DNA from: Tribonema minus
Taxonomy: Eukaryota; Sar; Xanthophyceae; Tribonematales; Tribonemataceae
Direction of reading: 5' to 3'
NCBI GenBank assembly: GCA_017506865.1
Contig: JAFCMP010000514.1
Coordinates: 1,178,001 to 1,242,000 of the forward strand
DNA length: 64,000 bases
The number at the start of each line of letters is the position of its first letter. The stretch's first letter is position 1. The notes beneath the pieces are model-generated. The model had not been told where the DNA came from. It saw only the letters and a list, made by a program, of their open reading frames with translations, and ran no database searches. A program made the position numbers and the translations under genes. Positions 31,485 to 42,695 of this stretch are shown in pieces.

Positions 31485-34400
31485 TCAAACGGCAGCGCTC
31501 TGCACGCCGATATCCGTGTGCGACTGCACCTCCGCATCGGCCGCGTCCCCTTCCGGCACCAGCTCCCCCTCAATCGTCGCCCCCCCCTCCCCCCCCTGCC
31601 CCTCCCCCTCCCCCGCCGCCGTCGGCGCGATGGCGCGCATACCTGCGTACTCCGTCTGCACGGCGGCGTCGAGACCCGCGCGCGCCGCCTCGCGCAGCAG
31701 CCCGCGCACCTCCGCCAGGATGCGCTGCCGCTCCTCGCTCGCCATGTCCGCCTTGGCAGCCATGTACGCCTGCGCGCGCGGGTGCAGAGAACCAAGGCTC
31801 AAATCGCTGTGCACTGCTAAGTCAGGGTCAGGGTGTTGGGGGGCTAGGGTGGTAAGGGTTCAGAAACAGGCATCCGAGGCCGTGTGCCTGCGCGCGCTCG
31901 AGACAAATGCAATGCGCTGCTGTTCGCTCGCCATGTCCGCCTTGGCTGCCATGTACGCCTGCGCGCGCGCGGCGGCAGTGAAACGAGGACCAGGGTTGAG
32001 ACCGCTGTGCACTGCTGGGGTCTGGCGGCGGCGCGCAGGAAACGAGGTTCTGAGCACTGCTGGAGCCAGGATGAGGGGTTTGGGCGGCTAGAGGTTTTAA
32101 CTTGAAAGCATATGGGGCCACGTGCGCCTGCGCGCGCGCGAGCAAAAGGGCCAGGGTTTGCACTGCTGAGCACTGATGGGGCTAGAATTAGGTTGAGGGG
32201 CAGCTCTTCTTAAGCTGATTTTCACCTGCTCAAATGGGCTGAGCACTGGTGCCGGGGTTGGTTGGACCTCGACACCCGCTCAACAGCGCGCGGCTAGCTG
32301 CAGGCCGGGCGGATTTGTGATGCTCAGCACTGTTGGTATTTGGTTGTGGGTTTGGGGTTGGCGGTCCACCTGCGCGAACGACTCGCGCAGGCCGCGCAGC
32401 GTGCCTCTGCAATGGGCAGCGTTTAAGTCTGCTGGCGCCGCACATGTATTGCACTACAGTACAAATGCGGTACAAAGGCGGTGCAGAAGTTGTTGGTGAG
32501 CGCTGACTCACCTCCTTGGCGGCGACTGACGCTCCCACCTGCGTGAACGACTCGCACAGCCCTAATCCTAAATCTGACCCTAACCCTAATTTTAACCGTA
32601 ACCCAAATAGAGGTTTGTAAAGTACGACTAGCAGTACTTTTTATTAATTCTCGCTCACGGCGCGAAAAAGCCCAGATGATGGTCTAACTTGATGCTGCTA
32701 TACGGAATCTGCATGTCGTGTGACTTCTGAAAGTGTCTCAACGACAACCACTCAAACGCCGCCGCCGCCAAATGGCATCTCGGGATCCTCCCCTACGTCC
32801 TCCTCCATGTGCCCCCCCCCCCCCTGGATTCTACTAGCAGTACTACATTGAAGGAGCGCTGACTCACCTCCTTGGCGGCGAGTTGACGCTCCACCTGCGC
32901 GAACGACTCGCGCAGGCCGCGCAGCGTCTCGTGCGAGTGCGCGTTGAACTTGTACAGCCCGTAGAAAAGGTCGAACGAGTCGCTGCACGTCGTCTCCATC
33001 AGCCGCAGCGCGCTCTGGAAGCCGCGCGTGTCGATGGGCGTCTGCGCGAGGCGCTGCTCCCCCAGGATGCGCCCCATGAGGTGGGTGATGAACTGCGCAC
33101 GTGTGCAAAGGACACAGGAAAGGGGTATGTGGGTCAGGCTTTCAGCAGCAGAGCTGCAACGGTTGTAATGATAGCGTTGGAGTTGAAGTCAGTGTCATGC
33201 GGTAGGCGCTGCTCCCCCAGGATGCGCCCCATGAGGTGCGTGATGAACTGTGTACCGTGGAGAAAGGGTGAGGTGTTGGGTTACTTTCAGCAGAGCTGTT
33301 GATGACTTGCGATTGTTATACTTCCAGGTATGACGCGGAACTCTAGCATCAAGTTGGAGGCAGTGTGGCGCTGCTCCCCCAGGATGCGCCCCATGAGGTG
33401 GGTGATGAACTGCGCAAGCGTACAGAAAAAAGTGGTATTGGTGTTGAGTCACTTTCAGTCAGCAGAGCTGTCAATGACTTGCGATTGGTATACTGCGAGG
33501 TACCATGGGATAGCGTACAGTTGGAGGTATCGTGGCGCCGCTGCCGCAGGATGCGCCCCATAAGGTGGGTGATGAACTGCGTGCGCGTAAAGAGGAAAGG
33601 CATCAAATCAGTTTCAGCAGAGCTGTCGTGATTTGCCACTGTAATGTAGACTTTGATGAATTGATCTAGCATTAGAGCTCTACGATCATTTGATTCGTTT
33701 CCATGAGGGTGAAAATGAGTGTCACGCGCTGCTCCCCCTGGATGCGCCCCATGAGGTGCGTAATGAACTGCGCACAGAGGAACAGGGGAAGTTGTTGGGT
33801 CAGTTTTCTGGGCAGCTGATAGAGGGGCAGCAGCAGAGCAGATGCGTGACGAGCGTTGAAGTTGAAGTTTGTGGCATCTGAATTGAGTTTGTGGCATGCG
33901 CGACGCGGTGCTCCCCCAGGATGCACCCCATCAGGTGGGCGGTGAACTGCGTGCGCACGGTGGTGGAAAGGTATCTGCATCAGGGCGTCTTGGCAATTCA
34001 ACTTGCTGTTGTGGTGAGAGCATGTCCAACTAATTTAACACCATCAGATTGAAGGCTCTAGCATGGGTAGGTATCGAATCACGTGTGCATGCTCATACAT
34101 ACATACCCGCGTGTTGGCGGCGTACTCGTCATGTATCATGGGTACGTATCACGTGTGTATGCTCATACACACGTACCTGCCTCTCGGCGGCGTACTCATC
34201 GCAAAGGTACAAATAGGTGTGTGTGCAGGTAGGTATCATGGGTTAGGTATCATGTGCACGTGGTCATACGTACAGTCATACGTACAAACCTGCGTGTTGG
34301 CGGCGTACTCATCGTGCATCATGAGTAGGTATCACGTGTGCATGCTCATACATACTGCGTGGTGGTGGCGTACTCATCGTGCAGGTGGGTATGTACAGAT

Positions 34401-37400
34401 AGGCATCATGGGTACGTATCACGTATGCATGCTCATACATACGTACCTGCGTGTTGGCGGCGTACTCGTCATACAGGTAGGTTTGTACAGGTAGGCAGTC
34501 ATGGATAGGAATCATGTGCGCGTGCCCATACATGCGTACCTGAATGTTGGCGGCGTACTCGTCGTGCAGCTCGCAGCTCATCGCCTCGCGATATGCAGGC
34601 AGGTATCATGTGCGCATGCTCACAATTACCTGCGTATGTACGTACCTGCCCGTTGGCGACACACTCGTCGTGCAGATAGGCATCATGGGTAGGTATCATG
34701 CGCATGCTCATACATGCATACATACCTGCGTGTTGGCGGCGTACTCGTCGTGCAGCTCGCAGCTCATCTCCACCATCTTGCAGCGCTCCTGCTCCCAGAT
34801 GGCGAGGAAGTCGGACGCGCGCTCGTGGTCGCCGACGCGCACCTGTGGGAGACAAATAACAGGCTCTCAGAAGGGACTTCATGTGAGCCGCATCAACAGT
34901 TGTTGAGAAATGCGCTTTGAGAAGGGACTTCGAAAATATTTCTCGTGACACACTGCAAGTACTCCTAACGTGCTGTTCAAAGCTGGCAAGGGAGCCGGAT
35001 GCGCGCTCGTGGTCGCCCTCGCGCACCTGCACCAGCAGTTAATAATGGGCTTTTAGAAGGCATTTCGGGACACTCTTTGTCCCACAGTGATACTTCAAAG
35101 TAGACTCATTATGTAGAAGTACTTCACAGTAGACTAGGAATGACTCGGAAGCATGCCTTGTGGTCGCCGACGCGCACCTGTGGGAGACAAATAACGGGCT
35201 TTCAGAAGAGACTGCTTGTGGGCCGCACCAACAGTTAACAACAGGCTTTCAGGAGGGACTTCAAAATATTCTTCGTGTTGTATTTAAAATACTCCTACAG
35301 TAATCATTCGGAAAACACTAGAAATGACTTAAAAGCATGGACCGTTGCCGCCCATGTGCGCCTGTGGGCTGCACCAGCAGTTCTGACTAATGGCTTTTAC
35401 AAGGGACTTAAAAGGGTGCCTGCCTCACACGCGCCCGTGGTCCGCACCAGCAGTGAATGATGGCATCTCAGAAGGGACTTTGAAGCACGGCTCATGGTAT
35501 AGTCATGCCAAGACTTTGACAAGGGACTTTCAAGCATGCTGTGGCCGCCCCGGCGCACCTGTGCGCCACGTCAGCAATCAATGACGAACTCTCAGAAAGC
35601 AGTTTCAAGGGTGCCTTGGTAGTTGCCAACAATTCACAATAGACCTGCACTGTAAAGTGTACTGAAGTGTACACTGCAAAGTATGCGCAATGACAACAAT
35701 CCACCGCGCAGGTGCGCTCAGGATGAACTCGACGCAGCACAAGTTTAAAGTAGCTCCCACTTCGTCACAGACAAAGGGTAGGCTCTGCCATCCTGCCCTG
35801 CCGGACTCTGGCCCGAACATGGGGTGCACGAGGTACTTGACAGTATACCACAAAGTGATTCGCTTCAGAGTAGTTGCGATTCACAATGAAGAGCGCAAAT
35901 GCGCACAAGATGGCATGAATGTGAAGTAGTTCCCACCTTGTCGTAGACAAAGGGCAGGCTCTGCCACCCCGCCCTGCCGGACTCTGGCCCGAACATGGGG
36001 TGCGTGCACAGGATGTCGGCGTCGCCGGGCAGCGCGTCCAACATGGTCTTCTTAGCGTGCACCTTGACGCTCAGCACGTCCACCACCAGCTTGCCGCGCA
36101 GGTACTCGGCGGGGATGTTGCGCAATACCTGAGAAAGAGCGGGGGGGGGGGGGTGCGTAGTGAGCGCGGTGAGGTGGCTGTGCATGCGCGACATCACAAG
36201 TTGAAGTTGAGGTTGCCGCGCAGGTACCCGGCGGGGATGTTGCGCAATACCTGAAGGGAGGGGGGCGGGGGGGGGGGGGGGGCAGCGAGGGGGGTGCTTT
36301 GCGCGTTTTGACCGCGGTGAGGCGAACGTGCATGTGGGACATCACAAGTTGAGGTTGAGATTGCCGCGCAGGTACTCCGCAGCGATGTTGCGCAATACCT
36401 TGGGGGGGGGGCAAGGTGAGCGGGGAGACGGCGGGGCCACGCAGCGAGGAGAGGGCTTTGTGTCGGCGCGAGACACCATCATGGCGCGGCGTCCAAACGG
36501 CGCGAATGTCGACACGCAAACGCGACCGGACACGACGGGCGCCCCAAGGACAGCATGCTTACGTTTAGGGTCAGGCGCGCCGCCGAAGGACGCAGAAAGC
36601 GCGAGTACACGCGGCCCCGCGAGCGGCGCTGCACGATGCGTGTGTAGCTATGCTTGGGTGGCTTGGGACGGCGTGCGTAGAGATCGCCACTGACCTCCTC
36701 GGAGGACAGGATGCTGATGGCGAAGACGACGAGATGAGCTCAAACAGCTCGAACGTCGATGAACAGTGCATCTTCTCCGTAATATTCATGGCGCCACACG
36801 GTGCGCGTGCACGGCAAGACCACGCGATACGGTCTGCTTGGGTAGCTAAGGGACGGCAGAGACGCCACCGCTCACCTCCTCGAAGGGCATGATGCTCAGA
36901 CTCGCCGCCGAACAACAGAATGCGCGCGCACGAGTCTGCGAGCGGCTGGCTATGTGTGGGTAGGAATGCATGTGAACGCAGAGGCGCCGCCGCTCACCTC
37001 CTCGAAGGACAGGATGCTGACGGCGAAGACCACCACGTCGAGGCCGCGGAAAAACTCATCCTGCTCGTACATGGGGTAGAAGCGCGCGCCCATCGCGCGC
37101 GCCGCCGCTGTCTCGTCCGTGCGCCCCGTGCCGCGCACCGCCGCGCCGCGCCGCGCGAACGCGCGCGCGATGAACTGCCCGAACTTGCCGAAACCGACCA
37201 CGCCAATGTTCAGGCGGCGCGCCCCCGCCGGTGGCGCGGCCGCGGCGGCGGCGCTGGGCGTGGCGGCGGCGGCGGCGCTGCCCTTGCCTGCTGCGGCGGC
37301 GCGCGCTTGGCGGCGCAGCGCCTCGAGGGTGTCGCGGACGGGCCCGACCTGGTGTGCGCGGCGTGCGGGTAGATAGGTAGGTATTGGGAAGAGAATGAAT

Positions 37401-40400
37401 GAATGAATGAACTCACTATCATGAATTGTGCTTGGCGGCGCAGCGCCTCGAGCGTGTCGCGGACGGGCCCGACCTGGGTGCGCGGCGCGCGGGTAGGTAG
37501 GTATGTATTGGGAAGAGAATGAATGAATTCGCCATCGTGAGCGGAGGGAATGGAAGGTGAATTCGTACGGAAAGGGGGGGCCGATGGGGGGGAATGAATG
37601 AATGGATTGCGGCGGGGGGACCCTGGCGCAGGTTTGGCCACTGCATGTGCGCGCGCGCTGCAGGATAAGAACCTCAAATCTCAGACTCGAGTAACAGACA
37701 TGAGTTGGTTGAAGCAAAGGCCGGAGGTACCAGGATTGCGTGAGTGGTCAGCTGCCCTGGCCCAGCGCGATTTGAGTGCGTGCATCAGCGGCAGCACACA
37801 TAGCATGGGCGCGCCAGCGCGCACTCATGTCCCACCTTATGATTCGAGTCCTTTGCAGATGCCGCAATGTTGGTGGCGGCAGGGTGACTGACCAGGAGCG
37901 GCTACGAGCCGAGGATGCGCATGAACGTTGCTGTACTTCAAGTATTTCAAACAGTTTCACGGAAACGGCAGTGACTGACCAGCTTGCCTTGGCGCGGGTA
38001 CGAGCCGAGGACACGCACAAACAACAATAACTTGCACACGTGCTGTGCTTCAAGTAGTTCAGCTCCCACGGTAGTAGACCTCCCCGGGTAGCCGCAGCTA
38101 CAACAGTATACAAGTCACTCACCAGTAGCCGCAGCTGCTACAAATGTTAGTCACTCACCAGCTGGCCCTGGCGCGGGTACGCGCCGAGGACGCGCATGAG
38201 CGGCGCGACCTCGCGAAGGTGCGCGAGCGCGCTTGCATGCTGTACTTCAAGAAGTTGAACATTCTCTATTTCAGCAAAATGCGTCACTTACGAGCTGCCC
38301 GTACTAGCCGCGGACGCGCATGCACGGCGCGACCTCCCCCAGTTGCGCTGTCGAAACTCATTGCTGTACTTCAAGCACTTGAACATTATCTAGTTTCAGT
38401 CAGCAAATAAATCACTTACGAACTGGCCCTGGCGCGGGTACGAGCCGAGGACGCGCATGAACGGCGCGACCTCGCGCAGGTGCGCTGTCAAACTCATTGC
38501 TATGCTTCAAGTATTAGCAGTTTAACTTCAAGTAGTTGCAGTGTCGCACAAAAGCGGGCGTGACTCACCAGCTGCCCCTGGCGCGGGTATGAGCCGAGGA
38601 CGCGCATGAACGGCGCGACCTCGCGCAGGTGCGCGAGCGCGCTCTGCGCAGCATCATCCAGCTCCGCCGCGAGAAAGTCCAGGTAGAAGCAGTACTGGAA
38701 GCGCGGCAGGTCGTCGCTGCCGCCGCCGGCGCCGCCGGCGCCGCTGCCGCTGCTGCGCAGCTGGTAGCGCAGGTACTGCAGGAGCTGCGCGGAGGTCGGG
38801 CGCGACTCGATCTTGGAGAAGTCGATGTCGCGCAGCGAGAAGCACGCGAGCGCCTTGTAGAGCGCGCCGGCGGTGTTGGGCAGCGTGAACACGACGCTCG
38901 TCTTCGCGGGCACGGGCGGCGCGATGAAGACGCCCACGGGCTGGCGCGCGAGCAGCAGGAAGCGCGTGAAGTTCACGTGGTCGTCCTCGATGTTCGTCGC
39001 CAGGACCTGCGACGGCTCAGGCGATACCACACAGGGGTCAGGGCTAGGGCTAAGGTTGGAAGATCTGCAGATGGCACGCACGTACACGAGTCTACGCTGC
39101 GCCTGTAAGACACTGCACATCTACTCAAGCCTCTTGCACACATCTAAACGGCTAGAATGGGTGATGAATGACCGAAGTACAATCACCTCGAGACCGTAGG
39201 TCTCTGCTGCGAGCTCGCTGGCGATCGTGGCGCGCCCCTCCCTAGCTTTCCTCGAGTGCTTGAAGTGTAGTGTTTGAGGGCCTGACATTGTGTTTGAGGG
39301 CCTGACATCCATACACCGTCTAGGAGTCAGAATTTTTAGGGTTAGGGCTAGGGTCAGGGTTAGGGTTAAAGTTCACGAGAGGGTTACCTCGAGGCCGTAG
39401 GTCTCCGCCGCGAGCTCGCTGGCGATCGCCGCGCAGCCCTTCATGCCCTTCTCGGCGATCATCTTGGCGCTGCCGGCCGTGTCGTACGTGGGCACGCGCT
39501 CCACGCCGGGCATTGCACGGAGGTAGTTGTCGCACTGCGCGAGCGCCTGCTGGTGGCTCAGGACCTGCGGCACAGGAAGAACGATATCAACCACTACAGT
39601 GATCAGTATGCGCCAAGGCTTATTTGAGTGTTGAATTGTGAGTTGATGAACGCCACGAGTAGCAAGTGCCTGCTGGTGGCTGAGCCTCTGCAACGAGGCG
39701 CGGTGGAGCGATGACACGGTGGTGAGGCAGTGCTCAGCATAGCGGGGCATCGCGCGCAGGCAGTTGTCGCACTGTGCGAGCGCCAGCTGGCGGCTGAGCA
39801 CCTGCGATATTAGCGGTGGAGCGGTGAGGCTGTGTGATGAGGCAGCGCTCAGCACCTGCAACGTGTACGACCGGGCGGTGACACGGTGTGGTCACACAGC
39901 TCAGCGAAGCGAAACTTCGTGTGCACGCAGTGCGAGCCATGGCCTTCACCAACGGCCCGGTTGCGAAAGCGCCATCGGACTGTCGCTGGACATGCATGGC
40001 TGATGTGGGAGGGGCGGTTAGGGTTAGGGTTAGGGCGGCGCCTGTTATTTTCGCGGCGCCTGATATTTCCGCAGCTCAGGGCGTGCATTTGTTCGCCACA
40101 GACGACGGAAAGTCGGACGGCGGCGGCGCGACATGCGGCGGTCCCCTAGGGTCAGGTTAGTACTACGATCAGGCGAGTCTGGCAGCGGTCCCATAGGGTT
40201 AACCTTAGGGTTAGGTTAGGTCTACGGTTAGGGTTCAGCCACCCACCGCTGACAGCACTATGGGAAGCGCACTTCGACCCCATCCAGATACTTCCACTCG
40301 CAGCGAGGCGAACAGCGGACCGCAGAGGTTGCGCGCTGCTCCCTCTGCGCTCAGGCGCTAGGATGCGCGACTTCAGTCCCGAGCTAGAAGTTTCAGCATC

Positions 40401-42695
40401 AGCTAATTTATATGTGTAAAGGAATACATGTCCATGGTGGTCGTGCGCAAGGGCTGATTGAGGCGCCCTGCTCCTCTGCGCACATCGATGCATCCGCCGT
40501 CGCAAAGCGCAGTGGCGGCAGCAGCGCAGTGCGCTGCGCCGCGCTGCCGCGCGTGGCGAGCCGCGGCCGGCCGCCGAAACAGGCGCGAACGCACACTGCG
40601 TCGCGCCGCCGCGAGAGTCGACATGCGCTCGTTTTTCTTTGCGCGCCCAACTTTAACCCTAAGGAATGTGGGTGTGGCCTGAGCGCTGCTGCATGCATTC
40701 CAGCGGCGAGCGGCGCGCTGGCCTAGCCCCACTGAACACCTCCTCTGATGTTTTGGGGCGGGAAGCCTCTCCCTGACCATTACAAATTGTGGGCGTGACC
40801 TGAGCGCTGCTGCATTTAGAGAAGCAGTGCATTTCAGCTGCGAGCGGTGCGCTGGACTGGCCTCACTGGACATCTGCTAAATGACGACAGCTCTGTCGTC
40901 GGCGCATGTAAGCGTGGCGCAGCCGGCGCGGGCTTGCAGCATGCGTCTCGCCGTCGCATAGATACTCCGGCGCAATCGGGCTGGTACAGCGCTCTTCTCA
41001 GAGGGTATGTACGTATGTATACTGCACTGAGTTGAGTGCATTTGCTTGATGAAAAGTTATTAGAAGTGGATTGCAGTTATGCATCGACACAATCTGCTGC
41101 CGCTGCAATGATACAGGAGACTGGAACCTGTATACCGTAGGAAACGGATTATAATACCCCCCCCTTGCCCTTGTATAACCCCCCCTTTGTATAAGACCCC
41201 CCCGTCTTGTTGTTTTGTGCTTTGCGTTGCTAATACAGGGGCCACTTTGTATAAGACCCCCCCTTCTTGTAAGCTGATGCAGATGACCAGAGACCAGACA
41301 AAATGGAGTGTTCTGTGTTGTTTCCCTCCCCTTGAACCTTTTTGACCAGACAAAATGTAGTGTTCTGTGTTGTCTTCCCCCCTCTTAAGGGCCCTTTTCG
41401 TCGATCAGCCAAAGTGAAGTTTGAACTAAATTGTTGAAGTTTGTGGCGCTCGAGGTACAGTGGCGGCCTGTGCCGATACTTGTGCCGATACTTGCATGCG
41501 CTGCCAACGCAGCGAGCTCTGAGCAACGCACAGCTATGGCTTAGGTTGTGCTGTGCGCTTGCTGCGCACAGCGTATTGTGGCTCAAAGGCTAGCAACCTG
41601 AATCTGAGCATGTGCGTTCGGTGAGCTGAATGCCGCAATTGTGCTGCACGATGATATACGTAAAACCCGAAGGCTGGTAACACTGAACGGTTCCCACCAT
41701 CGCGATCGCTTGATTGACCAGCAGATGAGGCTATAGCTGCCTGCTCCAGAGCGCAGAATTGAGTAGATAAATTTGCCGAGGACGGGAGGACTTGTCAACA
41801 CGAGGCTTGGAAGGAGGTAAGACATGGGGAACTCTGTAGAAGAGCGGCTACTTTGTATAATACCCCCCCGTCTTAGCAACAAGGGCCTGAAACTGCAAGA
41901 CGGGGGGGTATTATAATCCGTTTCCTACGGTACATCAATGTCAGCAGCCGATACACCTTGCATTAGCTGCAAAGCGAATGCCTGGTGCGCACGTTCCCTC
42001 ACTGAACCATCAAACCGCTGGAAGCAGCAAATGCCACTCGCTGCGCGCTAGGCCTTGTTGCCTGTTGACAGCCGTTTCATGATAAGTAACGCATATACAC
42101 CTGAGGTGTCCCTGACGGTAGGCGACTGAGCTATACTTCTACTTACACAAAGTGAGTGCAATGAACAAATGCTCACCTGCTTAATCTCAGACGCCTTCGT
42201 CCCAGGCAGCGCCATCAGGCTGTGCTCCACCTTAAAATCGTGCTCCCCGATTATGAACAGCTCAAACCTCAGCAGCAGATCGTAGTTGGCGTGTATTGAC
42301 CCCCCCAAGCTGTTCTCAATGGGTATCACCGCGTAGTCCGCCTCCCTGTTGCTCACGGAACGGAAGACATCCTCGAAGGAGGGTCGGCCGACGGCGATGA
42401 CATCCTGCCCCAGCATCTCCCTCAGACATTTTTCTGAGTAGGCTCCAGGCTCCCCCTGAAAGGCCACCTTAGTTGGGTACGGCGGTCTGCCTCCGCCAAG
42501 AGACATGTGCAATTGGCTGCTCCCGGTTCTGCTGCTGCTGCCACCGCTGCTTTGCCTGGAGTGCTTGAGGCTTGATGCTGGTGATTTACGGGATGAAAAT
42601 ACTGCAGAAGGGCTCGCGATGAAGGCCTGGCTGCAGCAGGCGCAGTGCAACACAATCGCGCTCGCAGCCAGAAACGTGCGCTGCAGCAAGCCCAT
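31485..42695 (-). CDS. Fused prephenate/arogenate dehydratase - dehydrogenase, plastid-targeted
   Basis: Eight exons, all in phase 0: 42695-42177, 39564-39388, 39006-38569, 37348-36998, 36128-35937, 34842-34726, 33092-32868 and 31769-31485, giving 767 aa. Residues 1 to about 70 are a bipartite plastid leader (hydrophobic signal, then SQAFIASPSAVF and a Ser-rich stretch). Residues ~73-255 are the dehydratase (VAFQGEPGAYSE, ENSLGGSI, VLSHQQALAQC, catalytic NFTRF at ~243-247). Residues ~264-350 are an ACT domain with the Phe-binding ESRP motif at ~299-302. Residues ~424-673 are a TyrA-type dehydrogenase: Rossmann GFGKFG, catalytic His in THPMFGPESG (His538), FITHLMGRIL and SDSFDLFYGLYKFN, closest in style to plant arogenate dehydrogenases. 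The last ~95 residues are unassigned. One chain thus covers the last specific steps to both Phe and Tyr. The sequence does not settle prephenate versus arogenate as substrate. The start is the Met opening the signal peptide. Confidence 0.92.
31900..32175 (-). repeat. Acceptor-side copies of last exon of the fusion gene
   Basis: Copies at about 31920-31975 and 32120-32150 repeat the 3' splice site and first ~45 nt of exon 31769-31485 (AYMAAKADMASE). They are interleaved with GGGTTnGGG-like tracts. Confidence 0.82.
32345..32565 (-). repeat. Donor-side copies of fusion-gene exon 7
   Basis: Pieces at about 32366-32402 and 32505-32560 repeat the end of exon 33092-32868 (RGLRESFAQVERQLAAKE edge, with the GTGAGTCAGC donor in the second). 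Confidence 0.82.
32567..32608. repeat. Degenerate CCCTAA tract
   Basis: Decayed CCCTAA units directly left of a short inserted element (32639-32833). Confidence 0.7.
32639..32833 (+). mobile_element. Short retroposon-like element, family R2, copy 1
   Basis: Flanked by an 11-bp direct repeat CTAGCAGTACT (32628-32638 and 32834-32844). The left end TTTTATTAATTCTCGCTC and the body (GCGCGAAAAAGCCCAGATGAT, ...GAAAGTGTC, ...CAAATGGCATCTCGG) match the copy at 48472-48609. The right end is extended and C-rich. No ORF. A non-autonomous insertion that made a target-site duplication. Confidence 0.75.
33180..33965 (-). repeat. Five acceptor-side copies of fusion-gene exon 7
   Basis: Copies at about 33205-33251, 33368-33414, 33537-33585, 33727-33772 and 33908-33952 repeat the CAG acceptor and first ~47 nt of exon 33092-32868 (FITHLMGRILGEQR). 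Each is followed in sense by ~120 nt of related intron ending in a CAGCTCTGCTGAAA word. Period 160-190 bp. The true exon is the last in transcript order. Confidence 0.95.
33668..33712 (-). repeat. Dispersed repeat R1, fragment e
   Basis: About 45 bp of the R1 left end (GGAAACGAATCAAATGATC, AGAGCTC), placed next to one of the exon-edge copies. Confidence 0.6.
34085..34680 (-). repeat. Seven donor-side copies of fusion-gene exon 6
   Basis: Copies start near 34107, 34177, 34290, 34357, 34448, 34538 and 34647. Each repeats ~24-55 nt of the end of exon 34842-34726 (HDEYAANTQ edge) and a GTAYGT donor, with intron pieces rich in ATGCTCATACATA. This is the densest array in the window. Confidence 0.94.
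34985..35565 (-). repeat. Five acceptor-side copies of fusion-gene exon 6
   Basis: Copies near 34998-35030, 35158-35185, 35345-35368, 35425-35450 and 35540-35562 repeat the 3' splice site and first ~25-35 nt of exon 34842-34726 (VRVGDHERAS), each with a GGACTT/AGAAGG word nearby. Confidence 0.85.
35745..35840 (-). repeat. Donor-side copy of fusion-gene exon 5
   Basis: About 80 nt repeating the end of exon 36128-35937 (HPMFGPESGRAGWQSLPFV...K edge), well conserved. Confidence 0.9.
36205..36410 (-). repeat. Two acceptor-side copies of fusion-gene exon 5
   Basis: Copies at about 36210-36252 and 36362-36402 repeat the acceptor plus first ~35 nt of exon 36128-35937 (VLRNIPAEYLRG). Each runs into a TCAACTTCAACTTGTGATGT-like word and follows a poly-G run. 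Confidence 0.9.
36690..36900 (-). repeat. Two donor-side copies of fusion-gene exon 4
   Basis: Copies at about 36692-36735 and 36871-36900 repeat the last ~30-40 nt of exon 37348-36998 (FAVSILSFEE edge) and donor. Confidence 0.85.
37425..37480 (-). repeat. Acceptor-side copy of fusion-gene exon 4
   Basis: Repeats the acceptor and first ~45 nt of exon 37348-36998 (VGPVRDTLEALRRQA). GAATGAATGAAT microsatellites lie on both sides (37388-37412, 37517-37530). Confidence 0.9.
37885..38495 (-). repeat. Five donor-side copies of fusion-gene exon 3
   Basis: Copies near 37888, 37977, 38156, 38290 and 38418 repeat up to ~75 nt of the end of exon 39006-38569 (REVAPFMRVLGSYPRQGQL edge) and donor, joined by intron sequence with CTGTACTTCAAG words. 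Confidence 0.92.
39175..39250 (-). repeat. Donor-side copy of fusion-gene exon 2
   Basis: Repeats ~55 nt of the end of exon 39564-39388 (AIASELAAETYGLE edge). Confidence 0.9.
39338..39370. repeat. TTAGGG-type tract just beyond a 5' splice site
   Basis: Four to five TTAGGG-like units begin about 15 bp downstream of the exon 39388 donor. Confidence 0.8.
39655..39810 (-). repeat. Acceptor-side copies of fusion-gene exon 2
   Basis: Copies at about 39662-39692 and 39745-39803 repeat the acceptor and first ~30-55 nt of exon 39564-39388 (VLSHQQALAQCDNYLRAM). Confidence 0.86.
40017..40240. repeat. TTAGGG-type tracts in intron 1 of the fusion gene
   Basis: A clean three-unit tract at 40017-40035 and decayed units at 40190-40240. 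Confidence 0.75.
41135..41930. mobile_element. 796-bp element with terminal inverted repeats, probably non-autonomous
   Basis: The ends match as a perfect 29-bp inverted repeat starting CCGTAGGAAACGGATT. It is flanked on both sides by TA, the target-site duplication expected for Tc1/mariner- or pogo-like elements. Inside are further diverged copies of the subterminal motif (TGTATAAnACCCCCCC) near both ends. Only short frames with no recognisable transposase, so it was likely moved by an enzyme encoded elsewhere. It sits in intron 1 of the fusion gene. Confidence 0.85.

Noticed and set aside
40403..40873. 156-codon Arg/Ala-rich open frame in the fusion-gene intron 1
   Set aside because: Composition reflects GC-rich repeats, with duplicated GAGCGCTGCTG blocks at 40676-40740 and 40793-40870. 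No conserved motif was seen.
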